Shown in pieces: positions 36,337-48,532 of a DNA stretch of 64,000 bases. This DNA comes from Climacium dendroides (lineage: Eukaryota > Streptophyta > Bryopsida > Hypnales > Climaciaceae): NCBI GenBank assembly GCA_950106755.1, contig OX467088.1, positions 4,386,001 to 4,450,000 of the forward strand. Direction: 5' to 3'. The position numbers and the translations under genes are program-made. A model generated the notes under the pieces. It searched no databases, was not told where the DNA came from, and saw only the letters and a list, made by a program, of their open reading frames with translations. How positions within the stretch are numbered: the first letter of the stretch is position 1; every line of letters begins with the position of its first letter.

Positions 36337-39008
36337 TTAATAAGGGAAGTTTTCAAAGGTGAAGATTTGTTGAGAGAACATTCCAACCACCATTTGAATG
36401 TTCTCCTCTAGATTGTTGTGGAGCTTTGGCTTGAGAAATCTGATGCTTGAACATAGCCGCTTGTCTTCCATTGATCCCAAATCATGCACTACAACCATTT
36501 TAGCAAGCTTGATGAATTCATCAAAGTTCTGCATTAGGCTATTGTTGCTATCAAGAGCATAGCTACATGCAAGTTAGATTTCATACAAGTCTTAAACAGA
36601 GCATAGTGGGAAATGAGTGTGTCATGGTAAATGAGCAGTATTATCAAGAGCTTCTTGTCATTGTCTTCCAAGATTCTACTATGGCCATAGGTCTCCATTA
36701 AAGTCCACAAGTGATTGTCAAATGCCTCCTAAGCGTTCAATTGGCACCAATACTGAGGATAGAAAATGCCAAACGCATTTATAACATTATGAGTAAGGAA
36801 TTGAGCATCCAACTCTGTTATAAGCATTTTAGCAACACCAATATGGAATGTTACAAATGATGAATATCATGTTCTCAGTGATCATTGATAACGCACATGA
36901 CAAAGCCAATTATGAAGGAAGTAATGAATTGAAGAGATTAAACAAATGGTTAAGCATAGAGTGATAGAGATGGATTACAGAGACAACTAAAGCATACATG
37001 ACAAAACAAGGATCAACAAAGAAAAAAGAATTATAATTACTGGTGCATTACACCTTGACTTTGGCCACTAAATTGGACCAAACATCACAATCCACTGGCC
37101 CTCCCCTATATTCTGCTTAAATTTGCTCACCATGGCAAATGAAGGTCAGTACGGTAGTATTTTCATTCAAATCACACATCCACTTGATGTAGATTTGTTA
37201 ATGGCTACAATCCAATAGATTATTGAAACTCTAGAATTTGTCAATGCTAAATGACATTGCATTGTCCTCATACATCCGATACAAGAGGCCTGATACACTT
37301 TAACTACAACCATAAAGTCACAAATATAGACATCCTGTTTCTGGGCAAAATTCACTAGTGTGTCAACTGCCTAAAGGAGTGGCAAGAGTGCATACATTCC
37401 CAACATTGTATAAGGATCCAAAAGCAATTGTAGACATTTAAGCATGCATAGAATCACGCTAAAGCATGAAAAACCCTCCACACAAACACAAGGTCCACAA
37501 ATTCAATGACAAAATATCAATTACTACAACAAGCCCAATACATAAAAAAAGTTATTGAAAACGAACCTCTGTCTTATTGTTCTCATACAAATTAGCAGTC
37601 ATTGTATAGATCAACATCCTCTATTCCAAGAAGAGGTGTTGAAGTGGCTCTATCAAGCTAACCCATTGGATTTGAACATTTTGTAGTATTTTTAGTCCCT
37701 TGGTTTCTGTAAGCTTTGCTAATTGCTTGAACTCTGAAAACCTCTTTGGACTCTTATAGAAGTAAGAATAAATCACAAAAAAAAGCTTCTCAATGTCTCC
37801 AAAAATACTAAGACTGGATAACGCCTTAAAGGCTAAATTGTAGTGATGGGCCATACAATGTACACCAATGACAAATGAGGCATGTTTCTCTTTAACTTGG
37901 TGTATGACACTTGATTGTATTCTTTGTAGCATAGAGGTTCCATCTGCCTTGAAACTGATGCTACAACCTTAGAATCAAGGCCTCTACCACTATAGATTGC
38001 TTCTACAATTAATTAAGATTCTAATGCATTTGGAGTGCACTCAACTTGTTGCAGTGATACCAATAGTGGAATATGAACCCAATTTTGCACAATATAAACA
38101 TGAACTAAAAGAAAACTATTATTGTCCATAGTGGTTACTTCATCAACCGTAAGAGTGTACCTTGCGGAACCTATCAAGTACTTGCTTTCCTCAAGTACTT
38201 GTTTGTACATGAACCTTGCCATAATCCAACCTGAACTATCACACTCATGAGTTAAGGGAAAATCAAAGACACTAAGCAATTTGTAAAGTCCTAGGCGCAA
38301 TTCAAACTCTAGCATGGGACAACCATCAGAAAACACACTATAACAAAATATGGTAAAAAAATGCACTCAAAATCAAGTGTAGTTCTTTTGTCCACGTTTC
38401 TATGCGTGCACACAGTGGGCCATTAGCTTCTTTTGCAATTTACAACTACAATTTTTAGAATTTTGGAGCGTGTAATATATCGTTGGAAAGATCTTAGGAA
38501 GACCTTAGGAAGACCTTTCCAACGATATATTACACACTCTAAAATTCTAAAAATTGCAGTTGTAAATTGCAAAAGAAGTTGCTTGCATGCATAGTGGGCC
38601 TGCATAGAAATATGGTCAAAAGAACCGCACTTGATTTTGAGTTCAGTTTTTTTTACCATGTTTTGTTATAGTGGCAACTAGAACAAAGTGACAAATTGAA
38701 CTTGTTTCTTCTTGGCCTCTAAAGTTGTGCAGTGATTCATCTTTTTTAGAATTGTCATTGGAGGCTTTACTACGTACAACTCTATATTCTTTTGGTGTTT
38801 GCATTGCGTGGCGATGTATTGCTTTCTTGCCTTCACCTTGAATTGCAGCAAATCTTTTTTGATAGTCCTTTTGCCATCATGCTTAAAAGTGTATCTTACT
38901 TCAACGCCATTATGCACAGCTTGCAATCAATTGTGCTATAGACTTTGTATTTTATCATGTGGAGAATCCATAGTCATGATACCCTCTGTCTACGACAACT
39001 TAACAACT
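36337..39008 (-). pseudogene. ZNF862-like hAT transposase pseudogene, copy B, truncated by the gypsy LTR
   Basis: The fragments run in order on the minus strand. 38926-38678 is lysine-rich and ends KKKQVQFVTLF. 38320-38013 includes SDGCPMLEFELRLGLYKLL, DSSGWIMARFM and TLTVDEVTTMDNNSFLLVHVY. 37932-37621 includes HCMAHHYNLAFKALSSLSIFGD and ETKGLKILQNVQIQW. 37355-37167 includes FAQKQDVYICDFMVVVKVY. 36534-36337 is the C-terminal hAT dimer region, with VHDLGSMEDKRLCSSIRFLKPKL. A CACTA MITE (38336-38673) interrupts it between the N-terminal basic part and the SDGCPM block. Its 5' side ends at the LTR at 39009. Multiple stops and shifts make it non-functional. Confidence 0.8.
38336..38673. mobile_element. 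338-bp CACTA-type MITE inside the hAT pseudogene
   Basis: The left end CACTATAACAAAATATGGT and the reverse complement of the right end differ at one position. Internal halves are also complementary (TTTTAGAATTTTGGAGCGTG... against CACACTCTAAAATTCTAAAA), so it folds into a long hairpin. Flanking triplets are ACA and GCA, an imperfect 3-bp target duplication. Confidence 0.8.
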
Positions 39009-40734
39009 TGTGCGAGATTTTCACCACATGTGGCAAAAATCCCCCGTAAAGTTGGCCAGCGGGGAGTGTATGGGACCTCTAATCTACATTGCCTTCCAAG
39101 CAATGGGACCCCACTCTCAATACTCAAAATTGGCCTAAAAAGCCCTAAATGGAGTGGGGGCAGCACACCTAAAATGACCCAATCAAATGTCTTAATCCCC
39201 CAAATCCCCCAATCATGGACTAGAAAAGATTAAGGCAACTTATATATAAAAATCTAACTCTAATTGGCAAATTGGGGCCCCAAATGACCTAAATTGGACC
39301 CAAAAATACAAATTCAGCACATCCCATACACTCAAAGCCCTAAAATTCTCACATGCATTGACCCTATCATTCTTTTTATACCATGGTATATACACCCTCA
39401 AATTCACCCCTTGTCCTACAATCTATCTTCTATGTCAAAAATCTCATTGAAATTTGCAATCTAGGACACAAAAATGGAGAATTTGGGCCTTAGAAAACAA
39501 TTACAGCACAACTTCCATCACCAAAAATATCCAACTTCACTCTTACATTGAAACATGAAACTCATACAATAGAGTGACTCACAAACAAGTTCACACAATC
39601 AAATCCACCATGCTTAATGATAAGGTGCAATGAAAATTGCAGTTACACAACCAAAAAATGCAAAACTACCAAAAAAACCTCAAAAATCGTGTCTTCCTCC
39701 TTGGGGCAGCATACCCTCCTCCACAAGAATGGCTGCCATCTCTTCGTCCTTTCTCCAAATTGGGCGGAGCTTTATCTTGTTGGAAAGATAACTTCCCCAA
39801 CTTCCTTCTACCAAAAATTCAAGTCATTTTGTCATGCTGAACTTCCGCAATCGTTCGCTGAAGTTGTCAGTCTTCTGTGGTGGCAGCAGCTGACCACCTC
39901 GCATTAAATCGGTTGCCCCGACCTCGTCGTTGCTTGAAATTGGGTGAGCCATAGCTTCTCGGAAAGCTAACTTTAAGGCGCACCACCCCTCCAAAACTCA
40001 GCTCCATCAAATCCTCCATGCTCCCGTAATCGACCGTTGAAGTTGGCAGTCTAATTTCACTCAAAATTCTCCTCTCCTTCTCAAGCACGTTTTCCATCTG
40101 ACCTAAAAGACCTCATTTTTCTCACCCATTTTCTCACAAAAGGGGCGGACCTACTCGACAAATTGTCCTACATGGTTCCCTTCCTTCATCTCCAACACTT
40201 TTTGCTTAAGAAATCCACAATCACAAAAAGTTGCTCTCCCAAAACACACATGCACACCAAAGTGGAAGAGAGAGAGAGAGAGCCCCTAACCCTAATTCGA
40301 CCTTTTCCCCAAACTAACTAACTAACTAACCCTCCTAATCACTTTCATCTAAGTTAATTTATTGAAATTTCATTAAATCATTACTAATTGCCTAAATTAG
40401 AGTTTTCACCACAATGTTAGTTTTCTCATAGTAGTTTTAAGTTTGATAACTTCTTTTGTGCTTTTCATATTTCTTCTTTTTTATTGATTTTTTATTTATA
40501 TTTAGGTCCATTTTCAACTTCTAATCCTTGTTTTCAATTTCTTTTTGTATTTTTTTATCTTTTTAAATATTTTTGGGGTGAAATTTTGATCTAGTTTCTT
40601 GTCCTATGTACTAAAAGTCTTCTAACTAATGATTATAGTTTGATCTAATGTACTAACACCTTTGAACTTCAAATCTTACACATAGTTTTTATATTTTCAA
40701 TGATCTTAAAGGTGAACCAATCTTATGGTTCACA
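39009..40734 (-). repeat. 3' LTR of the gypsy element
   Basis: 1726 bp. The end near 40734 carries an inverted repeat, GTGAACC-aatcttat-GGTTCAC. TATATAA-like boxes on the minus strand lie near 39380-39400 and 39238-39246. A GA microsatellite lies near 40266-40282. Short frames inside are identical in both LTRs and are not thought to be genes. Confidence 0.9.
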
Positions 40735-42091
40735 GATGTCGACCATTTGCGGGGCATTCGTAAGAATGCAATGGATCTAGAATCTCAAAGCTCGTAGGTA
40801 AGATGCCTTTCTATTGGGCCTTGTGAGTGCCCATTTAGTCACTTATGATTCGGAATTGTTTTTTTTGGATTTTATAAAGTTTTGAGTGTAGTTTTATATA
40901 CAAAAAGCCCCCTAAAGAGTGAATAACCAAAATGGAGATGTCACATATCAATATGACCATTGGTCCTAATTGAGGCATTTCTTATTATTTGTAACCAATC
41001 TTGCATGTAGATAGGGTAAAAATCCAGAAATTGTACAAAATAACCATGTTTAGTAGAAATTGCCCAACTTGTCTAACCCTGCCTTTCAGTGACAGATCCT
41101 AATCAAATTGGTTCCAAGGGAACTATGTAAAAACCTTAGAATAGATTCCCAAAGAGAGGTTTCAGTTTTCCCATTCCATTGGCAAAATAGTAGAAACTGC
41201 AATTGTTAGCCTGCAGGTGAAAAAAACTCAAGACGAATCATAGGAGGGCATTTACAACTTAAGTATGGTAGTTGAACATGGAAATCATGCTAGGAGTCCA
41301 ACAGAGCAATCGGCTCACCAAGATTCCCTTCTATTTGGAAGATTCCCTTTTTACCGGAAGTTAAAGGAGATAGCGGGATTTGATTCTCCTTCCTTAGATG
41401 TGCAAAATGGGAATATGAGTTTGCACATCCCTTGTGGAACTCCATGAGAGGTTCCATGAAAATTCTCAGTTTTTTCTGATCTTCAAAAGATCTTTTTCCA
41501 GGTAGTCAACCGTTGGAAGTAATGATGGAAAATTCCTAGAAATTCCTAGAAATTACCCAAGCAGCGGTAAAATCTCACTAAAAATTAGGGTAGCTTCTTT
41601 TATGTTAATAACAAGCTCCAATAAGTTTTGTGGCATTCCAATAGTCAGAAGATGCAAAACCATCAAGATCCTCCAAAATTGGCAAATTTAAAGATTAATC
41701 GTGGAGTTGACCGGCGTACGGGGAGCATACGGAATCGGATTAAGGTCGAAGCTGGTCTTTTCTTACTCCCTTATACCTACTAAAAAGCCTAGGCTAGTTA
41801 CTTTTCTTAGAAAAGTTGATCTCCAAAAGTTGGGTTTTAATCCAATTTTGGTCTTCTAGTTAGCGCTAAAAATCTTTGTGATTTTGACGTAGGAAAAGGG
41901 GTGGGGGTTCCTTTAGACTAAAAATGGCCTTCTGAAGCCAATGGCGCAATCTGTTTGTGATTTGGAGCATTTCTCCAAAAGTTAGGAATTTGGACCAGCG
42001 TAGAAGTGAAAATTGGGCAAATTAGATGAAAATCTTAATTGATAAGATTACCTTGTAGGAAAAGAGAGGAGGGGGGTGCCTTTGGGAGAGT

Positions 42092-42100
42092 ATATAAGGG
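42092..42100 (+). promoter_or_regulatory. TATA-like box in + orientation
   Basis: TATATAAGG follows a G-rich stretch and precedes a pyrimidine-rich CATTCTCCTCTC about 30 bp downstream, as in plant LTR promoters. It is on the strand opposite to gag-pol. Confidence 0.3.
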
Positions 42101-42469
42101 CAACCATTCTCCTCTCAAAACACCCCTTAAGTTCATTTTGAACCGCCTTGTTTTCATTTGGATCCATTTAGTTGAATTTTGGCCATTTAGGCCACGTTGC
42201 CAAATTTCCTTGCTTTTGGAGCATTTCAAGCTCTTTTGTTGTTGTTTTTGGAGCTCTCTTGAAGGACTTGGGGTCCCTTCAAGCTTTGCTAACTTGTTTG
42301 CGTGTTTTTGTTAAGTTTTTGAAGTATTATTTTGGATTTTTTGGGCGTTTTGTTGAATTACTAACATTTGTACTAATCCTAGAGAAATCCCCCTCCGTAC
42401 CTTGGCGATGCCGCTTAGGGGGACCTCTAGTGTTTGATTTGAAGTATTTTGTGAACTAACACTTGTACT

Positions 42470-42965
42470 AACCATCACAATACAAGCTCATTGTGTGGGA
42501 TTTCTCATTTTTTTGGAGTAAATCCCCCTACAAGCTTTGTTGGTGACAAGTCGCTTGTTGTTGTGGGTTGGATGTGTGTATGAATCTACTAACCATTCCA
42601 ATTTGAGCTTATTGTGTGGGATTTCACAATTCTCTATTGAAAATCCCCCTAGAGCCTTGATAATCGGAATACATGATCCGCGTGAGTAGCTTTGAGTGGG
42701 ATTCAAAGTTCTCCATGTCCACGTGTGCTTGTTATACCATGTTCTTTTAAAAGAATTTGAGGTTAATCCTTCTAATATGGCGAAGCTATTGCCCCTAGCA
42801 TATGTCTTTAGAAACCTATTAGTTTTGGGTGTTAGAGAAAATACGGCAAAGCTATAACTCTTAGTCTTAGAATTTAGGTGTATTTCAAAATCACGGCAAA
42901 GCTTTGACTTCGTGGGATTTGAATTCTTAGTTATTTTCATTTTGACGGCAAAGCTTTGAACCTCT
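42470..42965. repeat. Two sets of short tandem repeats
   Basis: GAGCTTATTGTGTGGGATTT-type units start near 42484 and 42605. GGCAAAGCTTTGAC-type units lie at about 42780, 42844, 42896 and 42947 (spacing 64, 52 and 51). The overlapping minus frame of 150 codons is a by-product of these repeats. Confidence 0.55.
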
Positions 42966-44927
42966 CCTTTCTTTTGATCATTTCTATGTAGTTAGGCCTT
43001 TGGCCTTAGTTTGGTCAAATTGTCATTTTTAATATTAGTCTTTCTTTAGAGCCGAGACCAAGGGTGTAGTCAAGCCGCTAAGAAGAAGGGTTAGTACAAA
43101 TTGAAATTCAAAATCTCATAGTAGAGGTCAAGAGCTTTCCAGAAACATAGAACACAAAGAAATCCGAGCTAAAATGAGTAAGATATAAGCGGATGAAGTT
43201 TCAAACACTAATTAGGACTCAAAACTTCATCCATGCATAACTTCTACTAGAAAAGTCCGATTTGCAAGTTCCACATCAACTTAGAAAGCTAGTTTTAGAC
43301 TCTACAAGGAAAACATATTAGAAGTCTAAAAATAGTAAGCTGTCAAAAGTCAGACCGAGAGCTAAGGCATTTGATAAGGAAATTAGAAAATAGATTAGAA
43401 GGGAAGAAGGATAGATTAGGGAGGTGTGATTAGCAAGGAAGAATGCAAAACAAAGTTCTATCTCACCACTCTTTCAACTCTTCTAGCTTAGACTAAGTTT
43501 GAGTTCAAAAACTCAATAGGAATGATAGTTGTGAATTGAAGACCAAATTGTTAGATTGTTATAGTTGAAGTTGAAGAAGGAGAAATCTCAAGTATCTAGA
43601 ACAACCAATAGGATTGAGACACGAAGGGTGGACCATGTGAAATGTTGTAAGGTGTCATTAGGCAAGCAAAAAATGGAAAAGTAGTGGTTAGGAGGTCAAG
43701 AGCTTTCTAAGTCAACCATTAGAAAAGTATAGTATAAAATCCCAAATAGAAGAAAGGAGGAATAGTAGCTAGAATTTAGTTGCAAATTTGTATTAAAAGT
43801 CTATTTTCAAGCGGTGAGCATAAATTACCGAGCGACGAAACCATGGAGGAAAATGGAGATCCTGGAAGACTCATCTACAACGTCCAAGACGACTTAGAAA
43901 GTGAGGTAAGATTCTAAATACCCAAATTACTATCAAATTACAAAATAGATGGTTTTAAATACCATAGCCGAACTCACTTTTCAATTCAGAATATTAAAAC
44001 TAGATTTTCTCCAAGTTTTAGATTCAGATTGTGATACCTTTAGTTTAAAGGTTTCCAAAAATGTCTCACACTTAGAAATCCAACAAAAAATCAGAAAGAT
44101 AGAGACGGATGAAATTTAGGGGTCAAAATGAATGAAAGTTAGATAAATCATCCAAAGTCAACCATATTAGAAAGTCAAATAGTAAATAGAGTTCAGAGAC
44201 CAAAAGTCAAATCTCAAGTAAAATTATAAGGTAGATTAGTAGAAATCAATGGATGAAGTTTGATGAACCAATTAGCAGTCAAACTTCATCCTTCCATAAC
44301 TATTGTTAAAAAGCTCGGATGAGGACGAGTTTTATATTTTTAGAAATGGCATAACATGTTCTATCACTTAAAAATGATAAATCTAGACTGAATTCATTTT
44401 GAATAAAACCACATTGGCTTAGTTAGTTGAGATAAAAGGGTAAAACTTATAGTTATTTAGAATTTCTTGTTGTTTTGTTTGTTTTTCACATGTAGGAGTT
44501 AGAAAAGATCCATTGCTTGGAAGGCACAATGGATTGACGCTAGGCACCCTTAGGACAAAACTTACAAAACAATATTAAGAACCTGGTTGTGCAACGCTAG
44601 TTTATCATGGGTGGGTAAAAAAGTGTTCACAGGCCTATATGGTCACACATGGTAAACCTTGCACCGCTCACCATTTGTGCGCGTCGGGAAGTACGTTCCG
44701 TCTAATGTGGCTAATTGTACGGTGTTGTTGGGATAGGATTCCATGATCCAAAAGGGACCCAACCAAAGGGCATCAAATTTGCCTGGGAATTCAAGTTTCT
44801 TTCCATCTTGTAACATAACCATGATTCCGCGGGGATCAAAGTGCGTGGTTTGTGGCACTTGTCAAATGCAACTTTTTGTCGTCGTTGCATTGTCTCGATA
44901 TGTTGGACACTAAGTGTAAGATAACTT

Positions 44928-45083
44928 AAGATGATGGATGGATGAATGAAATCTTCTAATCACATGTGGCAGTGTGTAAGCAGAGGATGAGAGGAGTTAG
45001 ACAATAAGATGATGGATGGATGAATGAAATCTTCTAATCACATGTGGCAGTGTGTAAGCAGAGGATGAGAGGAGTCAGACAAC
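44928..45083. repeat. 78-bp tandem duplication
   Basis: The sequence from AAGATGATGGATGGATG at 44928 recurs at 45006 with almost no change. It is part of the insert in the integrase C-terminal region. Confidence 0.9.
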
Positions 45084-45101
45084 TCCCAGTTGAGGATGGA
45101 T

Positions 45102-45299
45102 GCACTGGAGTCAGATTGCTCCAGATTGAGAACATGTGCACTGGAGTTAGACAACTCCATATTTAGTGCACTGGAGTCAGACCGCTCCAGATTGAGAACA
45201 TGTGCACTGGAGTTAGACAGCTCCATATTTAGTGCACTGGAGTCAGACCGCTCCAGATTGAGAACATGTGTACAAGAGTTAGACAACTCAAGATGAGGT
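45102..45299. repeat. 66-bp tandem repeat, three copies, with hairpin half-units
   Basis: Copies start GCACTGGAGTCAG at 45102, 45168 and 45234. Each 66-bp unit is two related ~33-bp halves. Halves of the CTGGAG-(8 bp)-CTCCAG type form short stems. Open frames on both strands here are repeat artefacts. Confidence 0.9.
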
Positions 45300-47235
45300 G
45301 CACTAGAAGTAGATTACTATGCCGTATTTAGATGGTAATAAAATATCTTTACTCTAGATATAGGAGTAAAAGGATAGAAGGATAGAAAGATCTATGAGTT
45401 AGATCTAAATTTGGAATAGAAAGTAAAAAGGACTTGAGATAGACTCTAGTTCCTTTGGAAAGGAAATAGTATAGAAAGGCTCGGGGGTGAGAAGGTACGA
45501 CACTTCTTGAGTGATCTCTTCTCTATGGTTGGGTGGTGAGCCTTATTATATTAATTATTTGAGAGTTGGTGGCAAACCTGTGGGAGGTTTGTTACACTAA
45601 GCCTTCGGGTCTCACTTAACCCTTCAAGCATAAGGACCCGATCTCGGATTGAAGCCGAGACTAGCAATCGTGCCTCTATGGCTATACGAAGAGAAGGTAT
45701 TTCAATCTCAATGGGCAAGATGGCCTCAATACCGTATACCAAGGCAAAAGGTGTTTATCTTGTGGTGACTTTGAAGGTCGTCTGGTATGCCCACAATGCG
45801 GCGGTTAGCTTGGTATCCCAATCTCTCTTGTTATCTCGGATGGTTTTTCTCAAAATCCTTACGATGGTTTGGTTTGCTCGTTCCGCCAAACCATTGGTTT
45901 GGGGATGATATAGGGTGGTTTTCCTATGGTCAATGCCATAGGTTTGGGTGAGCTCTTCAATGAGATCATTGAGGAAGTGAGTACCTCGGCACTAATCAAA
46001 ACTCGTGGAACACCAAACCGAGAAAAGATGTTTTCAAACAAGAAGTTGGCCGTGGTTTTCTTATTGGCCATCTTGACCGCTTTGGCCTCAACCCATTTGG
46101 TCAAGTATTCCACCGACAAAATGATGTAAGCTTTTTGGCAGGATGAACTAGGGTGGATTGGCCCTACATAGTCTATGCCCCATTTCTCGAATGGAAGCAA
46201 TGGAAGTGAGGGATTAAGCGGTAGTGCCATATGGAGGTCATTCCTTGCATACCTTTGGCATGCATCGCACTGTTTAGCATGGCGATGGGCGTCCTCAAAC
46301 ATAATAGGCCAAAAGTATCCACTCCTAAGGATTTTTTGTGCGGTCAAGCATCCCGAGAAATGTCCTCCACAAGTACCCTCATGGCATGCTTCAAGGATCT
46401 TCATGGTTTTGGGTTCACTCACACACCGGTGAAGGACACCATCAATCCCCCACCGGTACAACCTGTTGGCAATAAGCACATAATGCCGGCTATTCACTCT
46501 AATCTTCCTTCTCTCATTAGCATCCAAGTGCTCCGGAAAGGTTTGAGTGCTCAAAAAATTGGCAATGTGGATATCCCATGTGGGGGTCATCGTGATGGTA
46601 AAGAGATTGGCATCAGGGAGATCATCCTCGATGTCCTCTATGCCTACTTTATCTGATATCCGAGAAAGATGGTCTGCTTGGAGGTGCAACCGGCCGGGTT
46701 TGTACACCACAGTATAATCTAACTCGCCCAAGAGTAGCATCCATACTAAGGTCCGGTTTGTTGACCATATAGCGCAAGGCTAGGTAGTCAACAAAAAATA
46801 CCACGGGGTTCATAAGGAGGTAGTGGCGGAATTTCTTCACGCTAAATACCATGGCTAAGCACTCCCTTTCCGTAGTAGAGTAGTTTCTCTCCGCGGCCGT
46901 AAGTTGTCGGCTAGCAAATGCAATGGGGCGGTCTTTGTTCCCGGGCTCATGTGCTTGGCATAAGGTAGCTCCAACGGCCACCGCCGAAGCATCACAATAC
47001 ACGTGAAATGGTTTGTCCTAATCCGGCGGAACAAGGCAAGGGAAGGTGGTTAATTTGGCCTTAAGGGCATCGAAGCCCTCTTGGCACTCGGGGGTCCAAA
47101 CAAATGGTGTATCCTTCCGCAAAAGCTTTGTTAGAGGAAGGGCCGAAGTGGCATAATCGTTCATAACATCACGGTACCATCCAAAATGGCCTAAAGCTCG
47201 TTGGATGCCCTTAGTCGTGGTAGGGGGCTCCAATT

Positions 47236-48532
47236 CACTATAAGAAAACAATGATTTTGATGACGTTCACCAAAACACGCTAAAACGTGTTTTTGAATAG
47301 GTAGTACGTTGTGGATGACATGATCCAAAATCTGTTTTTTTTCGTGACGTGTGGAACATGTCAAAATTTTCGTGAACGTCACAGACAACACAACCAATTT
47401 TCCATGACGTCACGTGTAATCAGGGTGTTGTGAACTCTTGAAAGTGTGACACGTGGAGGGGTCGACGGTGCCAACTCAGATTTTTAAAATTTTTAATAAT
47501 TTTTTGGGGGCTGCCCAGCATAGTGACGTGGACTGCCTCCAAATGCTGATGTGGCAGACCAAAAAATTTGACGTGGCACTTCCACGTCAGCATGCTTTCA
47601 AGATATTTAAAAAGTTTTAATAAAGTTTTTTTAAACATCAACTTTGACATTGTCATGGATGTTTTCTGAAACATCAAGTGGAACACACCATGAATCAATT
47701 GAAATAATTATTTAAAATAAAATAAATAAATAAAATGAACAAAAAAAATTTATTGATTTCAACAAGAATTAAAAAAAAACTTACCTCCTTACCATCAAAA
47801 GAATGAATGGATGCTGAATGAATGAATTACTTCATTGAATGTGGAAATGAAGGATGGAGAGGATCTATTTATACTAAAACTCAGAGTTTAAGTAAGATGA
47901 GACAAAAGATATGGGATAATTTGAACAAGTAATTTGACTGTCGGACGTTGTTGGTGACATGTGGATGTCGTTGGTGACATGTGGACGTTGTTTTAAACAT
48001 GATGACGTTGATTTTGACATTTTACAAAGATCACAATTCTTTCTTTCCTTACCCCATATCATTTGTCAATCTTCCTACCACCCCATCAATATATAGAATT
48101 TTTCTTTTTCATCCATAATACACATCCATCCACTTCTTTTTTGGCAAAGTTTGTCACGTGGCTGCCCTTCTCCTAAATTTTTTCAATTTGGTCAATATTT
48201 TACCACTAACCATAATAATTTCACTAATTTATTTATAGTAAAAAAAATTTGTTTGCTAATGTGGCAATCTTTGTTTTTTTGGACATTACAAAAAACATGT
48301 TGACTTTGTTTTGACGTTCCTTTTGACATTGCAAAAGACATGTGACGTTTCAAGTGACATTCACTTGTTCTCTGAACTTTATAGCCTTGTTGTCAGTGAC
48401 ATTAAGAGAAATCTCATCCTCCAACAGACGTTTTATGGCAAACGTCGGATGTTTTTGAAAAACACGTGACGTCTTCCAAGATGTCACGCGTTTTTGTAAA
48501 AACAGGAGCAAAAACGCAGTTTTCTTATAGTG
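47236..48532. mobile_element. 1.3-kb non-autonomous CACTA element inserted in the gypsy RT/RNase H region
   Basis: The left end CACTATAAGAAAAC and the right end GTTTTCTTATAGTG are exact inverted repeats. The 3-bp target duplication is ATT (47233-47235 and 48533-48535). The RT frame stops on one side and resumes on the other, confirming insertion. Subterminal regions are packed with TGACGT and GACAT motifs in both orientations. No transposase frame is present, so it depends on a partner element. Confidence 0.95.

Larger units (their letters stand above)
40735..44640. other. Long non-coding segment between integrase and the 3' LTR
   Basis: Nearly 4 kb with no gag-pol sequence. It holds tandem repeats (42470-42965), a TATA-like promoter pointing to + (42092), and paired copies of an ATGAAGTTT...AAACTTCAT hairpin motif (about 43193-43250 and 44251-44303). 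It may include a nested, unrecognised element or LTR in + orientation. Confidence 0.5.

Noticed and set aside
39617..40097. Frames inside the LTRs, identical in both copies
   Set aside because: Identity follows from LTR duplication. The old LTR at 6066-9828 does not preserve them, so they are not genes.
42488..42940. 150-codon minus frame in the gypsy 3' segment
   Set aside because: It is built over short tandem repeats and has no domain.
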